NCBI GenBank assembly: GCA_900546255.1
Contig: URCB01000053.1
Location: 1 to 11,819, forward strand
DNA from: an uncultured Eubacteriales bacterium
Lineage (GTDB): Bacteria > Bacillota > Clostridia > Oscillospirales > Oscillospiraceae
Direction of reading: 5' to 3'
DNA: 11,819 nt
This document shows positions 5,470-11,819 of the stretch, piece by piece. The translations under genes and the position numbers were made by a program. Under the pieces are notes generated by a model that saw only the letters and a program-made list of their open reading frames with translations, was not told where the DNA came from and made no database searches. Positions within the stretch are counted from its first letter, which is position 1. The number at the start of each line of letters is the position of its first letter.

Positions 5470-7010
5470 AACTGGACGGAAGACGAGACTTTCACGAGGC
5501 CCGGTGGGATGAGCCCATCCTCATGGAGATGGGGGCCCCGGGCCAGCGGGCCATCCTCACCGAGGCCATCGAGCCGGAGGTGGCCCAGGCCGCCGGGGAT
5601 CCCGTCCCCGCCGGCTACCGCCGCGCCCAGCCCCCCAAACTGCCGGAGCTGGGGCAGATGCAGCTGCTGCGCCACTACCTCCGCCTGTCCCAGGAGACCA
5701 TCGGGGCGGACATCAACATCGACATCGGCCTGGGCACCTGCACCATGAAGTACAACCCCAAGATCCACGAGAGCTTCGTCCGGGACCCCCGGTTTGCCGA
5801 GCTGCACCCCTACCAGGACGAGGCCACCACCCAGGGCATCCTCCAGGTGATGTACGAGACCGAGCAGTACCTGAAGGCCATCTCCGGCATGGACCGGTTC
5901 AGCCTGAACCCCGCCGGGGGGTCCCAGGGGATTTTCTCCAACGTGGCGGTGATCCACGCCTATCACCAGGCCCGGGGGGAGGGGGAACAGCGCAACGAGA
6001 TCATCACCACCATCCTCTCCCACCCCGGCAACGCCGGCACCGCCGCCGCCCTGGGGTACAAGGTCATCACCCTCTACCCCGACGAGAGCGGCATCCCCGA
6101 CCTGGAGGCCCTGAAGGCCGCCGTGTCGGAGCACACCGCCGCCCTGCTCATCACCAACCCCGAGGACACCGGCATCTACAACGAGAAGATCCGCCAGTTC
6201 GTGGACATCGTCCACGCCGCGGGGGGGCTGTGCGTGTACGACCAGGCCAACCTCAACGGGCTCATGGGCATCACCCGGGCCCGGGACGCGGGGTTTGACC
6301 TGTGCCAGTTCAACCTCCACAAGACCTTCTCCTCCCCCCACGGCAGCCAGGGGCCGGGCTCCGGCGCCCAGGGGTGCACAGCGGAACTGGCCCCCTTCCT
6401 GCCGGTGCCCACGGTGGAGTTTGACGGGGAGAAGTACTATCTGGACTACAACCGCCCGGACTCCATCGGCAAACTCCGGAAGTTCTACGGCGTGCCCGCC
6501 GTGGTCCTCCGGGCCTATGCCTACATCCGCAGCCTGGGAGCCCAGGGGCTCAAGCAGGTCTCCGAGCTGTCCATCCTCAACAACAACTACCTGCTGAAAA
6601 AGATGGAGGACGTGAAGGGCATCTCCATGCCCTGGGCCCCGGGCAAGCGCCGCCTGGAGCAGGCCCGCCTGAGCTGGGAGGAGCTCACCCGGGACACCGG
6701 CGTCACCACCGACGACATCGACCGGCGGATCGTGGACTACGGCTTCCAGAGCTACTTCGCCAGCCACCACCCCCGGATCATCCCGGAGCCCTTCACCCCC
6801 GAGGCCTGCGAGACCTATTCCAAGGCGGACATCGACGAGTACACCGACGCCTTGAAATCCATCGCCCAGGAATCCTACGCCCAACCCGACCTGGTGAAGA
6901 CCGCCCCCCACGCCGCCGCCCTGGCCACCCCCATCGCCAGCGACCGGCTGGACAACATGGACACCTTCGCCTGCACCTGGCGCGCGTTCCAGAAACGCAG
7001 CCCCAAATAA
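5466..7010 (+). CDS. gcvPB: Glycine decarboxylase P-protein subunit 2-like protein (GcvPB family), PLP-binding, divergent
   Basis: The 514-residue product is homologous to GcvPB, the subunit that carries PLP. The Schiff-base lysine is Lys286 in NLHKTFSSPHG, followed by the glycine-rich segment QGPGSGAQG. TCTMKYNPKI (91-100), HPYQDEATTQG, YDQANLN and LDYNRPDSIGKLRKFYG are clear family blocks. Against the usual GcvPB sequence as I recall it, several pocket-forming blocks differ. PAAGAHGE is PAGGSQGI (149-156), and DSAHGTNPASA is LSHPGNAGTAA (184-194). The C-terminal MHEFVLS region is RLEQARLSWEE, and an extra tail of about 45 residues follows the usual end. Chemistry is thus probably PLP-dependent, but on an altered substrate or without the lipoyl H-protein. 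The ATG at 5466 overlaps the preceding stop and has GGAGGGA just upstream. A heterotetramer or dimer of heterodimers with the upstream product is expected from family knowledge. Confidence 0.9.
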   Translation: MKLDGRRDFHEARWDEPILMEMGAPGQRAILTEAIEPEVAQAAGDPVPAGYRRAQPPKLPELGQMQLLRHYLRLSQETIGADINIDIGLGTCTMKYNPKIHESFVRDPRFAELHPYQDEATTQGILQVMYETEQYLKAISGMDRFSLNPAGGSQGIFSNVAVIHAYHQARGEGEQRNEIITTILSHPGNAGTAAALGYKVITLYPDESGIPDLEALKAAVSEHTAALLITNPEDTGIYNEKIRQFVDIVHAAGGLCVYDQANLNGLMGITRARDAGFDLCQFNLHKTFSSPHGSQGPGSGAQGCTAELAPFLPVPTVEFDGEKYYLDYNRPDSIGKLRKFYGVPAVVLRAYAYIRSLGAQGLKQVSELSILNNNYLLKKMEDVKGISMPWAPGKRRLEQARLSWEELTRDTGVTTDDIDRRIVDYGFQSYFASHHPRIIPEPFTPEACETYSKADIDEYTDALKSIAQESYAQPDLVKTAPHAAALATPIASDRLDNMDTFACTWRAFQKRSPK

Positions 7011-7031
7011 CCCCAGGAAGGAAGGATCCCC

Positions 7032-8240
7032 ATGCCATTCTCGTTCTCCATTACGGGCACCGTGTTTCTGGTGTTCTGCGTGTTTGCCATCGCGGCGGCG
7101 GGATACCTGGTGGGGAAGGTCACCGTCAAGGGGGTGAACCTGGGCACCGCCGGGGTGTTCGTGGCAGCCCTGCTCTTCGGGTGCTTCTGCTACCCCAGCC
7201 TGGCCGGCCAGCTCTCGGTGGAGGGGGTCACCTACGTCACCGACGGGCTGAAGATCGTGGAGAACTTAGGGCTGATGTTCTTCGTCACCGCCGTGGGTTT
7301 CATCGCCGGGCCCACCTTCCTGAGCAACTTTAAGAAGAACTTCAAGTCCTACGTCTGCCTGGGGCTGGTGATCATCCTCTTCGGGGCCCTGGCCTGCGTG
7401 GGGTGCATCCTCATCGGCCGGCCCTTCACCAACCTGGCCGACGACGAGTTCACCGCCATCCTGGTGGGCCTGCTGGCGGGGGCCCTCACCTCCACCCCGG
7501 CCTTTTCCGCGGCCAAGGCCACCGTGGCCACGGCGGAGCTGGAGTCCCTGGTCTCCGTGGGGTATGGCATCGCCTACCTCTTTGGGGTGGTAGGGGTGGT
7601 TCTTTTCGTCCAGCTCATCCCCAAGCTCACCCACGCCGACATGGCCCAGGAGCGGGCCAAACTCAACCAGGTGGACGCCGCCGAGCACCGCCAAGTCACC
7701 AGGAAGCTGATCCAGGTGGACGACTTCGGCTTCATGCCCCTCTCCCTGGCCATCCTCTGCGGGGTGGTGGTGGGGAGCATCCACATCGGTAACTTCGCCC
7801 TGACCACCACCGGCGGGTGCATCCTCATGGGCCTGGTGTTCGGCCACCTGGGCCATCTGGGCCCTGTAAACCTCCTGCCCAAGGAGACCACCTTGAAGGC
7901 CCTGCGGGAGCTGGGCCTGGTCCTCTTCCTCATCGGGGCGGGGGTGGCCGGCGGGTCCCGGTTCGTGGAGTTCTTCCACGGGATCTACTTCGTCTACGGC
8001 GTCATCATGACGGTGCTGCCCATGGTGGTGGGGTACCTCTTCGCCAAGTACGTGCTGAAGCTCTCCCTGCTGAACAACCTGGGCTCCATCACCGGGGGGA
8101 TGACCTCCACCCCGGCCCTGGGCACCCTGCTGTCGGTGTCCAAGACGGAGTCCGTGGCCGCCGCTTACGCCGCCACCTATCCCATCGCCCTGATCTCCGT
8201 GGTGATCGCCTCCCAGGTGATCATCCTCACCCTGTCCTAA
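7032..8240 (+). CDS. AspT/YidE/YbjL-type membrane transporter, without TrkA-C domains
   Basis: The 402-residue, highly hydrophobic product consists of two homologous membrane halves (about 1-197 and 231-402) with some ten predicted membrane segments. Each half carries the YidE/YbjL duplication motif: AGALTSTPAFSAA at 149-161 and GGMTSTPALG at 355-364. LMFFVTAVGFIAGPTF (81-96) is also typical of the aspartate-alanine antiporter family. Family members of about 540-560 residues have two TrkA-C (RCK) domains between the halves. Here only a charged linker of about 33 residues is present (198-230), so the protein is a minimal form. AspT exchanges aspartate for alanine; the substrate here is unknown but is probably an amino-acid-like carboxylate used by the PLP enzyme. 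It begins 21 nt after the gcvPB-like stop, with an AGGAAGGAAGG ribosome site, and is part of the same operon. Confidence 0.88.
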   Translation: MPFSFSITGTVFLVFCVFAIAAAGYLVGKVTVKGVNLGTAGVFVAALLFGCFCYPSLAGQLSVEGVTYVTDGLKIVENLGLMFFVTAVGFIAGPTFLSNFKKNFKSYVCLGLVIILFGALACVGCILIGRPFTNLADDEFTAILVGLLAGALTSTPAFSAAKATVATAELESLVSVGYGIAYLFGVVGVVLFVQLIPKLTHADMAQERAKLNQVDAAEHRQVTRKLIQVDDFGFMPLSLAILCGVVVGSIHIGNFALTTTGGCILMGLVFGHLGHLGPVNLLPKETTLKALRELGLVLFLIGAGVAGGSRFVEFFHGIYFVYGVIMTVLPMVVGYLFAKYVLKLSLLNNLGSITGGMTSTPALGTLLSVSKTESVAAAYAATYPIALISVVIASQVIILTLS

Positions 8241-8264
8241 ATTCTGAAAGAGAGGTAATTTCCC

Positions 8265-9284
8265 ATGCTAGCAGTGGTCAAAGAACACCTGGGCCCCGGC
8301 TTCGCCGTGAAAGAGGTCCCCTACCCCGTCCTCCGGGACACCGACGTGATCATCAAGGTCCGCTCCGTGGGCATCTGCGGCAGCGACGGCCCCATCCTGG
8401 CAGGCACCCGGCCGGTGCCCTATCCCCTCACCCCCGGCCATGAGTTCTCCGGCGACGTGGTGGAAGTGGGCAAGGCCGTGAAAAACCTGAAGGTGGGGGA
8501 CCGGGTCACCCCCTGCATCGTCATCGGCTGCGGGGACTGCGACATGTGCATCGAGGGCAAGGAGGTCCTCTGTGACGAGCTGGTGGAGACCGGCATCCAC
8601 GTGGACGGCGCCATGGCGGAGTATGTCCGGGTGCCCGCCAAGGTGTGCCGGAAAATGCGGGACACCACCACCTACGACCAAGGGGCCTCGGTGGACCCCA
8701 TCGCCTCGGCCTACCGCACGGTGAAGGCCTCGGGCATCACCTCCAAGGACGTGTGCTGCGTCTACGGCGCAGGGCCCATCGGCCTGTACGCTGTGCAGCT
8801 GATCAAGCTCCGGGGGGTGAAAACCGTTATCTGCCTGGACACCGACGCCGGCGCCCAACGGCTGGAACTGGCCAAGGAGCTGGGGGCGGACTATACCATC
8901 AACGTCTCCCACGAAGACCCAGTGGAGCGGGTGCGGGAGATCACCGACGGCGCCATGGCCGACTATGTCCAGGACTGCGTGGGGGCCGAAGGGGTGCCCA
9001 TCGCCGCCCTGAAGATGCTCAAAAAAGCGGGCACCTACGGCATCACCGGCCTCTACCACACCCTGCCCCAGGTGGACCTGGGGGACGTGGTGCGCCGGGA
9101 GATCAAGATCTTCGGCACCATCTGCTACACCCGCCAGGAGTTCGAGGAGTGCCTCCACTTCGTGGAGGACGGCCGGGTGAAGGTGGAGCCCTTCATCACC
9201 CACCACTTCCCCCTGAAGGACATGGAGAAGGCCTATGAGGTCTATCAGTCCAAGCAGTGCATTAAGATTATTTTGAATCCTTGA
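8265..9284 (+). CDS. Zinc-dependent medium-chain dehydrogenase, last gene of the operon
   Basis: The 339-residue product is an MDR-superfamily NAD(P)-dependent alcohol dehydrogenase of the sorbitol/threonine dehydrogenase type. Catalytic zinc ligands are Cys38 (GICGSD) and His59-Glu60 (GHE). Structural zinc is held by Cys89, Cys92, Cys95 and Cys103. The Rossmann motif is GAGPIG at 168-173, and Asp192/Asp194 at the end of the second strand favour NAD over NADP. It shares with the broken dehydrogenase at 1685 the C-terminal motif (S/Y)CT/YTR-EFEE, so the two are paralogues of one subgroup. It starts 24 nt after the transporter with AGAGAGG upstream. In the operon it probably oxidises or reduces a product or precursor of the PLP enzyme reaction. 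Threonine 3-dehydrogenase is one candidate activity, but no 2-amino-3-ketobutyrate lyase gene is nearby. The substrate cannot be read from sequence. Confidence 0.9.
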   Translation: MLAVVKEHLGPGFAVKEVPYPVLRDTDVIIKVRSVGICGSDGPILAGTRPVPYPLTPGHEFSGDVVEVGKAVKNLKVGDRVTPCIVIGCGDCDMCIEGKEVLCDELVETGIHVDGAMAEYVRVPAKVCRKMRDTTTYDQGASVDPIASAYRTVKASGITSKDVCCVYGAGPIGLYAVQLIKLRGVKTVICLDTDAGAQRLELAKELGADYTINVSHEDPVERVREITDGAMADYVQDCVGAEGVPIAALKMLKKAGTYGITGLYHTLPQVDLGDVVRREIKIFGTICYTRQEFEECLHFVEDGRVKVEPFITHHFPLKDMEKAYEVYQSKQCIKIILNP

Positions 9285-9303
9285 GGTCCCTCTACCCCAA
9301 TAG

Positions 9304-9342
9304 AAAAAACACCGGTCCGGGGAGCGCTTTGCCGCTCCCCGG
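9304..9342. terminator. Bidirectional terminator-like hairpin after the operon
   Basis: CCGGGGAGCG (9317-9326) pairs perfectly with CGCTCCCCGG (9333-9342). It lies 32 nt after the operon's stop, so it likely ends operon transcription, though only a weak T-rich stretch (TGTCTGTTTCC) follows on the plus strand. On the minus strand a run of six T (9309-9304) follows after 7 nt, giving a backup terminator for the surface-protein gene. Confidence 0.65.
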
Positions 9343-9391
9343 GCCTGTCTGTTTCCTCCCAACCAGAGGGGCTGGGGCAAGTAGCGCCGAG

Positions 9392-9431
9392 AAAAACCGC
9401 GCCCCCGGGCGGCATCACACCGTCCGGGGGC
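9392..9431 (-). terminator. Intrinsic terminator of the SLH protein gene
   Basis: Read on the minus strand, a 12-bp stem with one G-T pair (9431-9420 with 9412-9401) and a 7-nt loop is followed by GCGG and five T (9396-9392). It lies 44 nt after the stop codon of the SLH protein gene. Confidence 0.75.
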
Positions 9432-9474
9432 ACATCTGAACCGGGAATCTGGAAATCCCCCTCGGTCTGTCTTC

Positions 9475-10695
9475 TCAAGAACCAACCAAGATCGGATGCC
9501 GATTCACCAACGGGACCGTCAGGGTCTGCGTTTCCGCATCCCATCCGCTCTGCCAATAGAGCTTTGCCTCCGAATTGGGGTGGTTCCCGTCGTAAATGGG
9601 AATCATTGCCTGGCCATACAGGGTGCGAACAGGAGCGCAGAAGTCCTGTTCGGAGATGCCCATCATAGTGTATGCGGTGTCTCCCATTTGATAGACATCC
9701 CACATATCCGTCTGCCCAAGCCAGTTTTCATACCCGATGCGTTGTTCCACAGGCCACCAGAATGGGGTCTGCCTGTCAGGATCATTGAAGACGTCATAGG
9801 GTTCATTGTTGTCCCGCATCATCTCAGCGCGCACCTGATACAGGTCCAGAACCGAGGCATAGACCACACCGTCCACCACCTGGAGTTGGATCGCATCGGT
9901 AGCCTTCTCTTGGACGATACCGTCTCCTTCGTCGTCGATGATGTGATACTGGGCCACCACATGGATATCCGGGTCAAGCCCCTGCTCCATTTCATCCAGC
10001 ATCCGCTGGACCATTACCACTGCTTCCGCGCGGGTGGATGCCTTGTTGGGACGGAAGCTGTTATCGGGATAGCCCTGCACCACGCCGGCTTTGGATGCCA
10101 TATCCACATACCCCTTCATCCAATCCAGGATTTCCTCGTTGTCGGTGAAGGGCAGGTCCTTACCCTCTTCCTGCTTCGCCTCATACACCTGTCCCAGGGC
10201 TCTGGTCACCATCAAGGCGATCTCATACCGGGCGATGGGCTTCTCCGGACGGAAGTTCCCCCCGTTGTAGTCGCTGGGCACCACCATGCCCGAGTACAGG
10301 GCGGCTTCCGTCCAGCCCTGGGTGGTCAACCAGTGGTTGTCCATGTCGTTCAAACGGGGTTCATAGTCCACCGTATCCGGCCAGGGGCCTGTTCCCTTGA
10401 CCTTAATTTTGGCATGGTCCTTCATCCACGCCACCGTCTCGCAGCCTGGAGTCAAATGGATCGCGTCCAGTATCATCTTGGTGAACTCTGCCCGGGTGAT
10501 GGTCTTCTCCGGCTTAAAGGTCCCGTCGGGATAACCGTCCACCCAGCCGGTAGCCACCGCTTTCTCGATCTCTGCCTGGGCCCAGTGGTCCTCCACATCC
10601 GAGAAACTGCCCTCCGCGGAAGGTGCCGCGAGTGCCAACGGCACCATCATGGTCGCCGCCAGAAGCAGGGCGACCGCTTTTTTCCATAGTGTCAT
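9475..10695 (-). CDS. Secreted SLH-domain surface protein
   Basis: The 406-residue product starts with a signal peptide (MTLWKK, a hydrophobic core, cleavage near ALA-APS at about residue 24). Three SLH domains follow at about 30-79, 114-168 and 182-236, each with the pattern of aromatic/DG-YPDG-F(R/K)P and (T/A)RAE or ARYE. SLH trimers bind secondary cell-wall polymer, so the protein should sit on the cell surface. The C-terminal part (about 245-406) has VVDGVVYASVLDLYQVRAEMM and a final WDAETQTLTV. These resemble the copper-amine-oxidase N-terminal-like domain common in clostridial surface proteins; that assignment is tentative. The ATG at 10695 has AAAGGAGAG upstream. The gene is a tandem paralogue of the partial gene starting beyond the right edge. 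Codon and base use are more AT-rich than in the metabolic genes. Specific role unknown. Confidence 0.92.
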   Translation of the reverse strand: MTLWKKAVALLLAATMMVPLALAAPSAEGSFSDVEDHWAQAEIEKAVATGWVDGYPDGTFKPEKTITRAEFTKMILDAIHLTPGCETVAWMKDHAKIKVKGTGPWPDTVDYEPRLNDMDNHWLTTQGWTEAALYSGMVVPSDYNGGNFRPEKPIARYEIALMVTRALGQVYEAKQEEGKDLPFTDNEEILDWMKGYVDMASKAGVVQGYPDNSFRPNKASTRAEAVVMVQRMLDEMEQGLDPDIHVVAQYHIIDDEGDGIVQEKATDAIQLQVVDGVVYASVLDLYQVRAEMMRDNNEPYDVFNDPDRQTPFWWPVEQRIGYENWLGQTDMWDVYQMGDTAYTMMGISEQDFCAPVRTLYGQAMIPIYDGNHPNSEAKLYWQSGWDAETQTLTVPLVNRHPILVGS

Positions 10696-10836
10696 TGTTT
10701 ACTCTCCTTTCCGTTGGTATAAACACGACTGTCGTTTCTAGTATCGACAAGCCTCCTATCCTTCTGTTCCTTCTGTAACCAAAACTTCATGAAATATCCA
10801 GATCTATTCTGGATCTTAAAGGGGCACAAACTACCT
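10696..10836. other. Gap between the two SLH genes, with inverted repeats
   Basis: This gap holds the ribosome site of the downstream SLH gene (minus strand, about 10703-10711). ACGACTGTCGT (10725-10735) is a perfect 5-1-5 palindrome. TGTCG-N10-CGACA (10730-10749) is an overlapping spaced inverted repeat. The hairpin ATCCAGA/TCTGGAT (10796-10802 with 10808-10814) lies after the upstream gene's stop. It has only a poor T-run on the minus strand, so it is at best a weak terminator. No clear sigma-A promoter is visible, so both readthrough and an unusual promoter are possible. Confidence 0.45.
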
Positions 10837-11819
10837 TTATACCAGCGTTGGTGCATGATACCGCAGGGAAAGCGTCAGTGTGTTGCTCTCTCCATCCCAG
10901 GCTCCATGCCAATTGTCTTGATACCAATTATCCTGCACTTCGCTGTCCGGATGGTTAAGGTCACACACCGGAATCATCACTTCCCCATACAGGGAGCGTG
11001 CCACTCCCAGCAGGAGATTGTCGTTGAAGTAATGGTCTGTCCCCATCTGATAGTTAAAAACTAAAGGCTCATTACCCAAAGTATTCTCTACACAGCAAAT
11101 TTGTTCCACAGGCCACCACAACGCATACCAGAACTGGCCCCAGTAGCCCGCATACTCACTGCCAGCTTCTTTCATCATATCTGCTTGCAGTTCAAACAGA
11201 CCACGCACTGGGATATAGACCATACCATCTACGACCTGCATGGTAAGGGATGGCCGGTCCCGCACCACCGTAGTACCATTTTTGTCTTGATACTGTACCA
11301 CCAAATGGATATCTGGATCCAGCCCCTCTTCCATCACATCCAGCATCCGCTGGACCATGACCACCGCCTCTGCCCGGGTAGACGCCTTGTTGGGCTGGAA
11401 GCTGCCATCGGGGTAGCCTCTCACCACGCCGGCCTCGGATGCCATATGCACATACCCTTTCATCCAGTCCAGGATGTCCTCGTTGTCGGTGAAGGACAAG
11501 TTCAGTCCCTCTTCCAGGTTTGCCTCAATCACCTGTCCCAAAGCTCTAGTGACCATCAGAGCGATCTCGTACCGGGCAATGGGTTTCTCCGGCCGGAAGT
11601 TCCCGCCGTTGTAGTCGCTGGGCACCACCATGCCGGAGTACAGGGCGGCTTCCGTCCAACCCTGGGTGGTCAACCAGTGATCGTTCATGTCGTTCAGGCG
11701 GGGTTCATACGAAGTCGTTCCGTAATTCCCTTCTCTCCTTTTGGCGGTGTCCACCATCCACTCTACCGTCTCGCAGCCTGGAGTCAAATGGATCGCGTCC
11801 AGTATCATCTTGGTGAACT
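10837..11819 (-). CDS. SLH-domain surface protein, 5' end outside the window
   Basis: The reading frame is open to the window edge, where it begins FTKMILDAIHLTPGCET. The paralogue at 9475 has the same sequence at residues 71-87, so about 70 N-terminal residues (signal peptide and most of SLH1) lie to the right. The visible 326 residues hold the end of SLH1, SLH2 (NDMNDHWLTTQGWTEAA... RYEIALMVTRAL) and SLH3 (FTDNEDILDWMKGY... RAEAVVMVQRML). The C-terminal region has VVDGMVYIPVRGLFELQADMM and a final WDGESNTLTLSL, again like the copper-amine-oxidase N-terminal-like domain. The SLH section is nearly identical to that of its neighbour, but the C-terminal domain is clearly diverged and its DNA is more AT-rich. 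The gene ends in TAA, 141 nt before the start of the next SLH gene. An in-frame ATG at 11808 is not the true start, since homology continues past it. Confidence 0.9.
   Translation of the reverse strand, partial: FTKMILDAIHLTPGCETVEWMVDTAKRREGNYGTTSYEPRLNDMNDHWLTTQGWTEAALYSGMVVPSDYNGGNFRPEKPIARYEIALMVTRALGQVIEANLEEGLNLSFTDNEDILDWMKGYVHMASEAGVVRGYPDGSFQPNKASTRAEAVVMVQRMLDVMEEGLDPDIHLVVQYQDKNGTTVVRDRPSLTMQVVDGMVYIPVRGLFELQADMMKEAGSEYAGYWGQFWYALWWPVEQICCVENTLGNEPLVFNYQMGTDHYFNDNLLLGVARSLYGEVMIPVCDLNHPDSEVQDNWYQDNWHGAWDGESNTLTLSLRYHAPTLV

Noticed and set aside
3985..6911. Two long minus-strand open frames opposite the gcvPA- and gcvPB-like genes
   Set aside because: They are composition-driven shadows of real genes on the plus strand, with repetitive Gly/Val/His-rich translations and no recognisable motif.
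8268..9485. A minus-strand frame of about 400 codons opposite the second dehydrogenase
   Set aside because: It is antisense to a complete MDR gene and runs through the terminator hairpins, with no family resemblance.
9496..10689. A plus-strand frame of about 400 codons opposite the SLH gene
   Set aside because: The minus-strand frame has a signal peptide, three SLH domains and a ribosome site; the plus frame is its shadow.

Overview
The window is high-GC DNA with Firmicutes-style signals: strong AGGAGG-like ribosome sites, canonical sigma-A promoters, U-tract terminators, split GcvPA/GcvPB-type subunits, and secreted proteins with three S-layer homology (SLH) domains. Together these suggest an anaerobic, high-GC clostridial bacterium, perhaps an Oscillospiraceae-type gut organism. 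The taxonomic placement is inference from gene content and style, not from a search.

Region 1 (1-393) has no gene. It holds two copies of a hairpin-rich element of about 70 nt spaced 154 nt apart, then an intrinsic terminator and a near-perfect promoter with two palindromic operators. Region 2 (394-2733, plus strand) is a small flavodoxin, a TetR-family regulator and a zinc-dependent medium-chain dehydrogenase (MDR). The same 13-bp palindrome, TGACRCGRYGTCA, occurs twice at the flavodoxin promoter and once over the tetR -35 box, so the TetR protein probably represses both its own gene and the flavodoxin gene. The dehydrogenase gene is broken by what looks like loss of one G in a G-run near 1933-1936. 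A strong terminator follows it.

Region 3 (2812-9284) is the most interesting part. A minus-strand BmrR-like MerR-family activator is divergent from a tightly packed plus-strand operon of four genes. Two encode proteins homologous to glycine decarboxylase P-protein subunits 1 and 2. The third encodes an AspT/YidE/YbjL-type membrane transporter without the usual central regulatory domains. The fourth is a second zinc MDR dehydrogenase. The operon promoter has a 19-bp spacer with a dyad inside it, the hallmark of MerR-activated promoters. The P-protein-like pair keeps the PLP lysine but has lost several sequence blocks recalled as conserved in true glycine decarboxylase. No gcvT, gcvH or lipoamide dehydrogenase gene is present. 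The working idea is an inducible import-and-catabolism module for an unidentified amino acid or amino-acid-like compound: transporter, PLP enzyme and NAD-linked dehydrogenase.

Region 4 (9392-11819, minus strand) holds two tandem paralogues for secreted SLH-anchored surface proteins, the upstream one cut by the window edge. Their SLH parts are nearly identical in DNA, including a 55-nt exact match, while their C-terminal parts have diverged.
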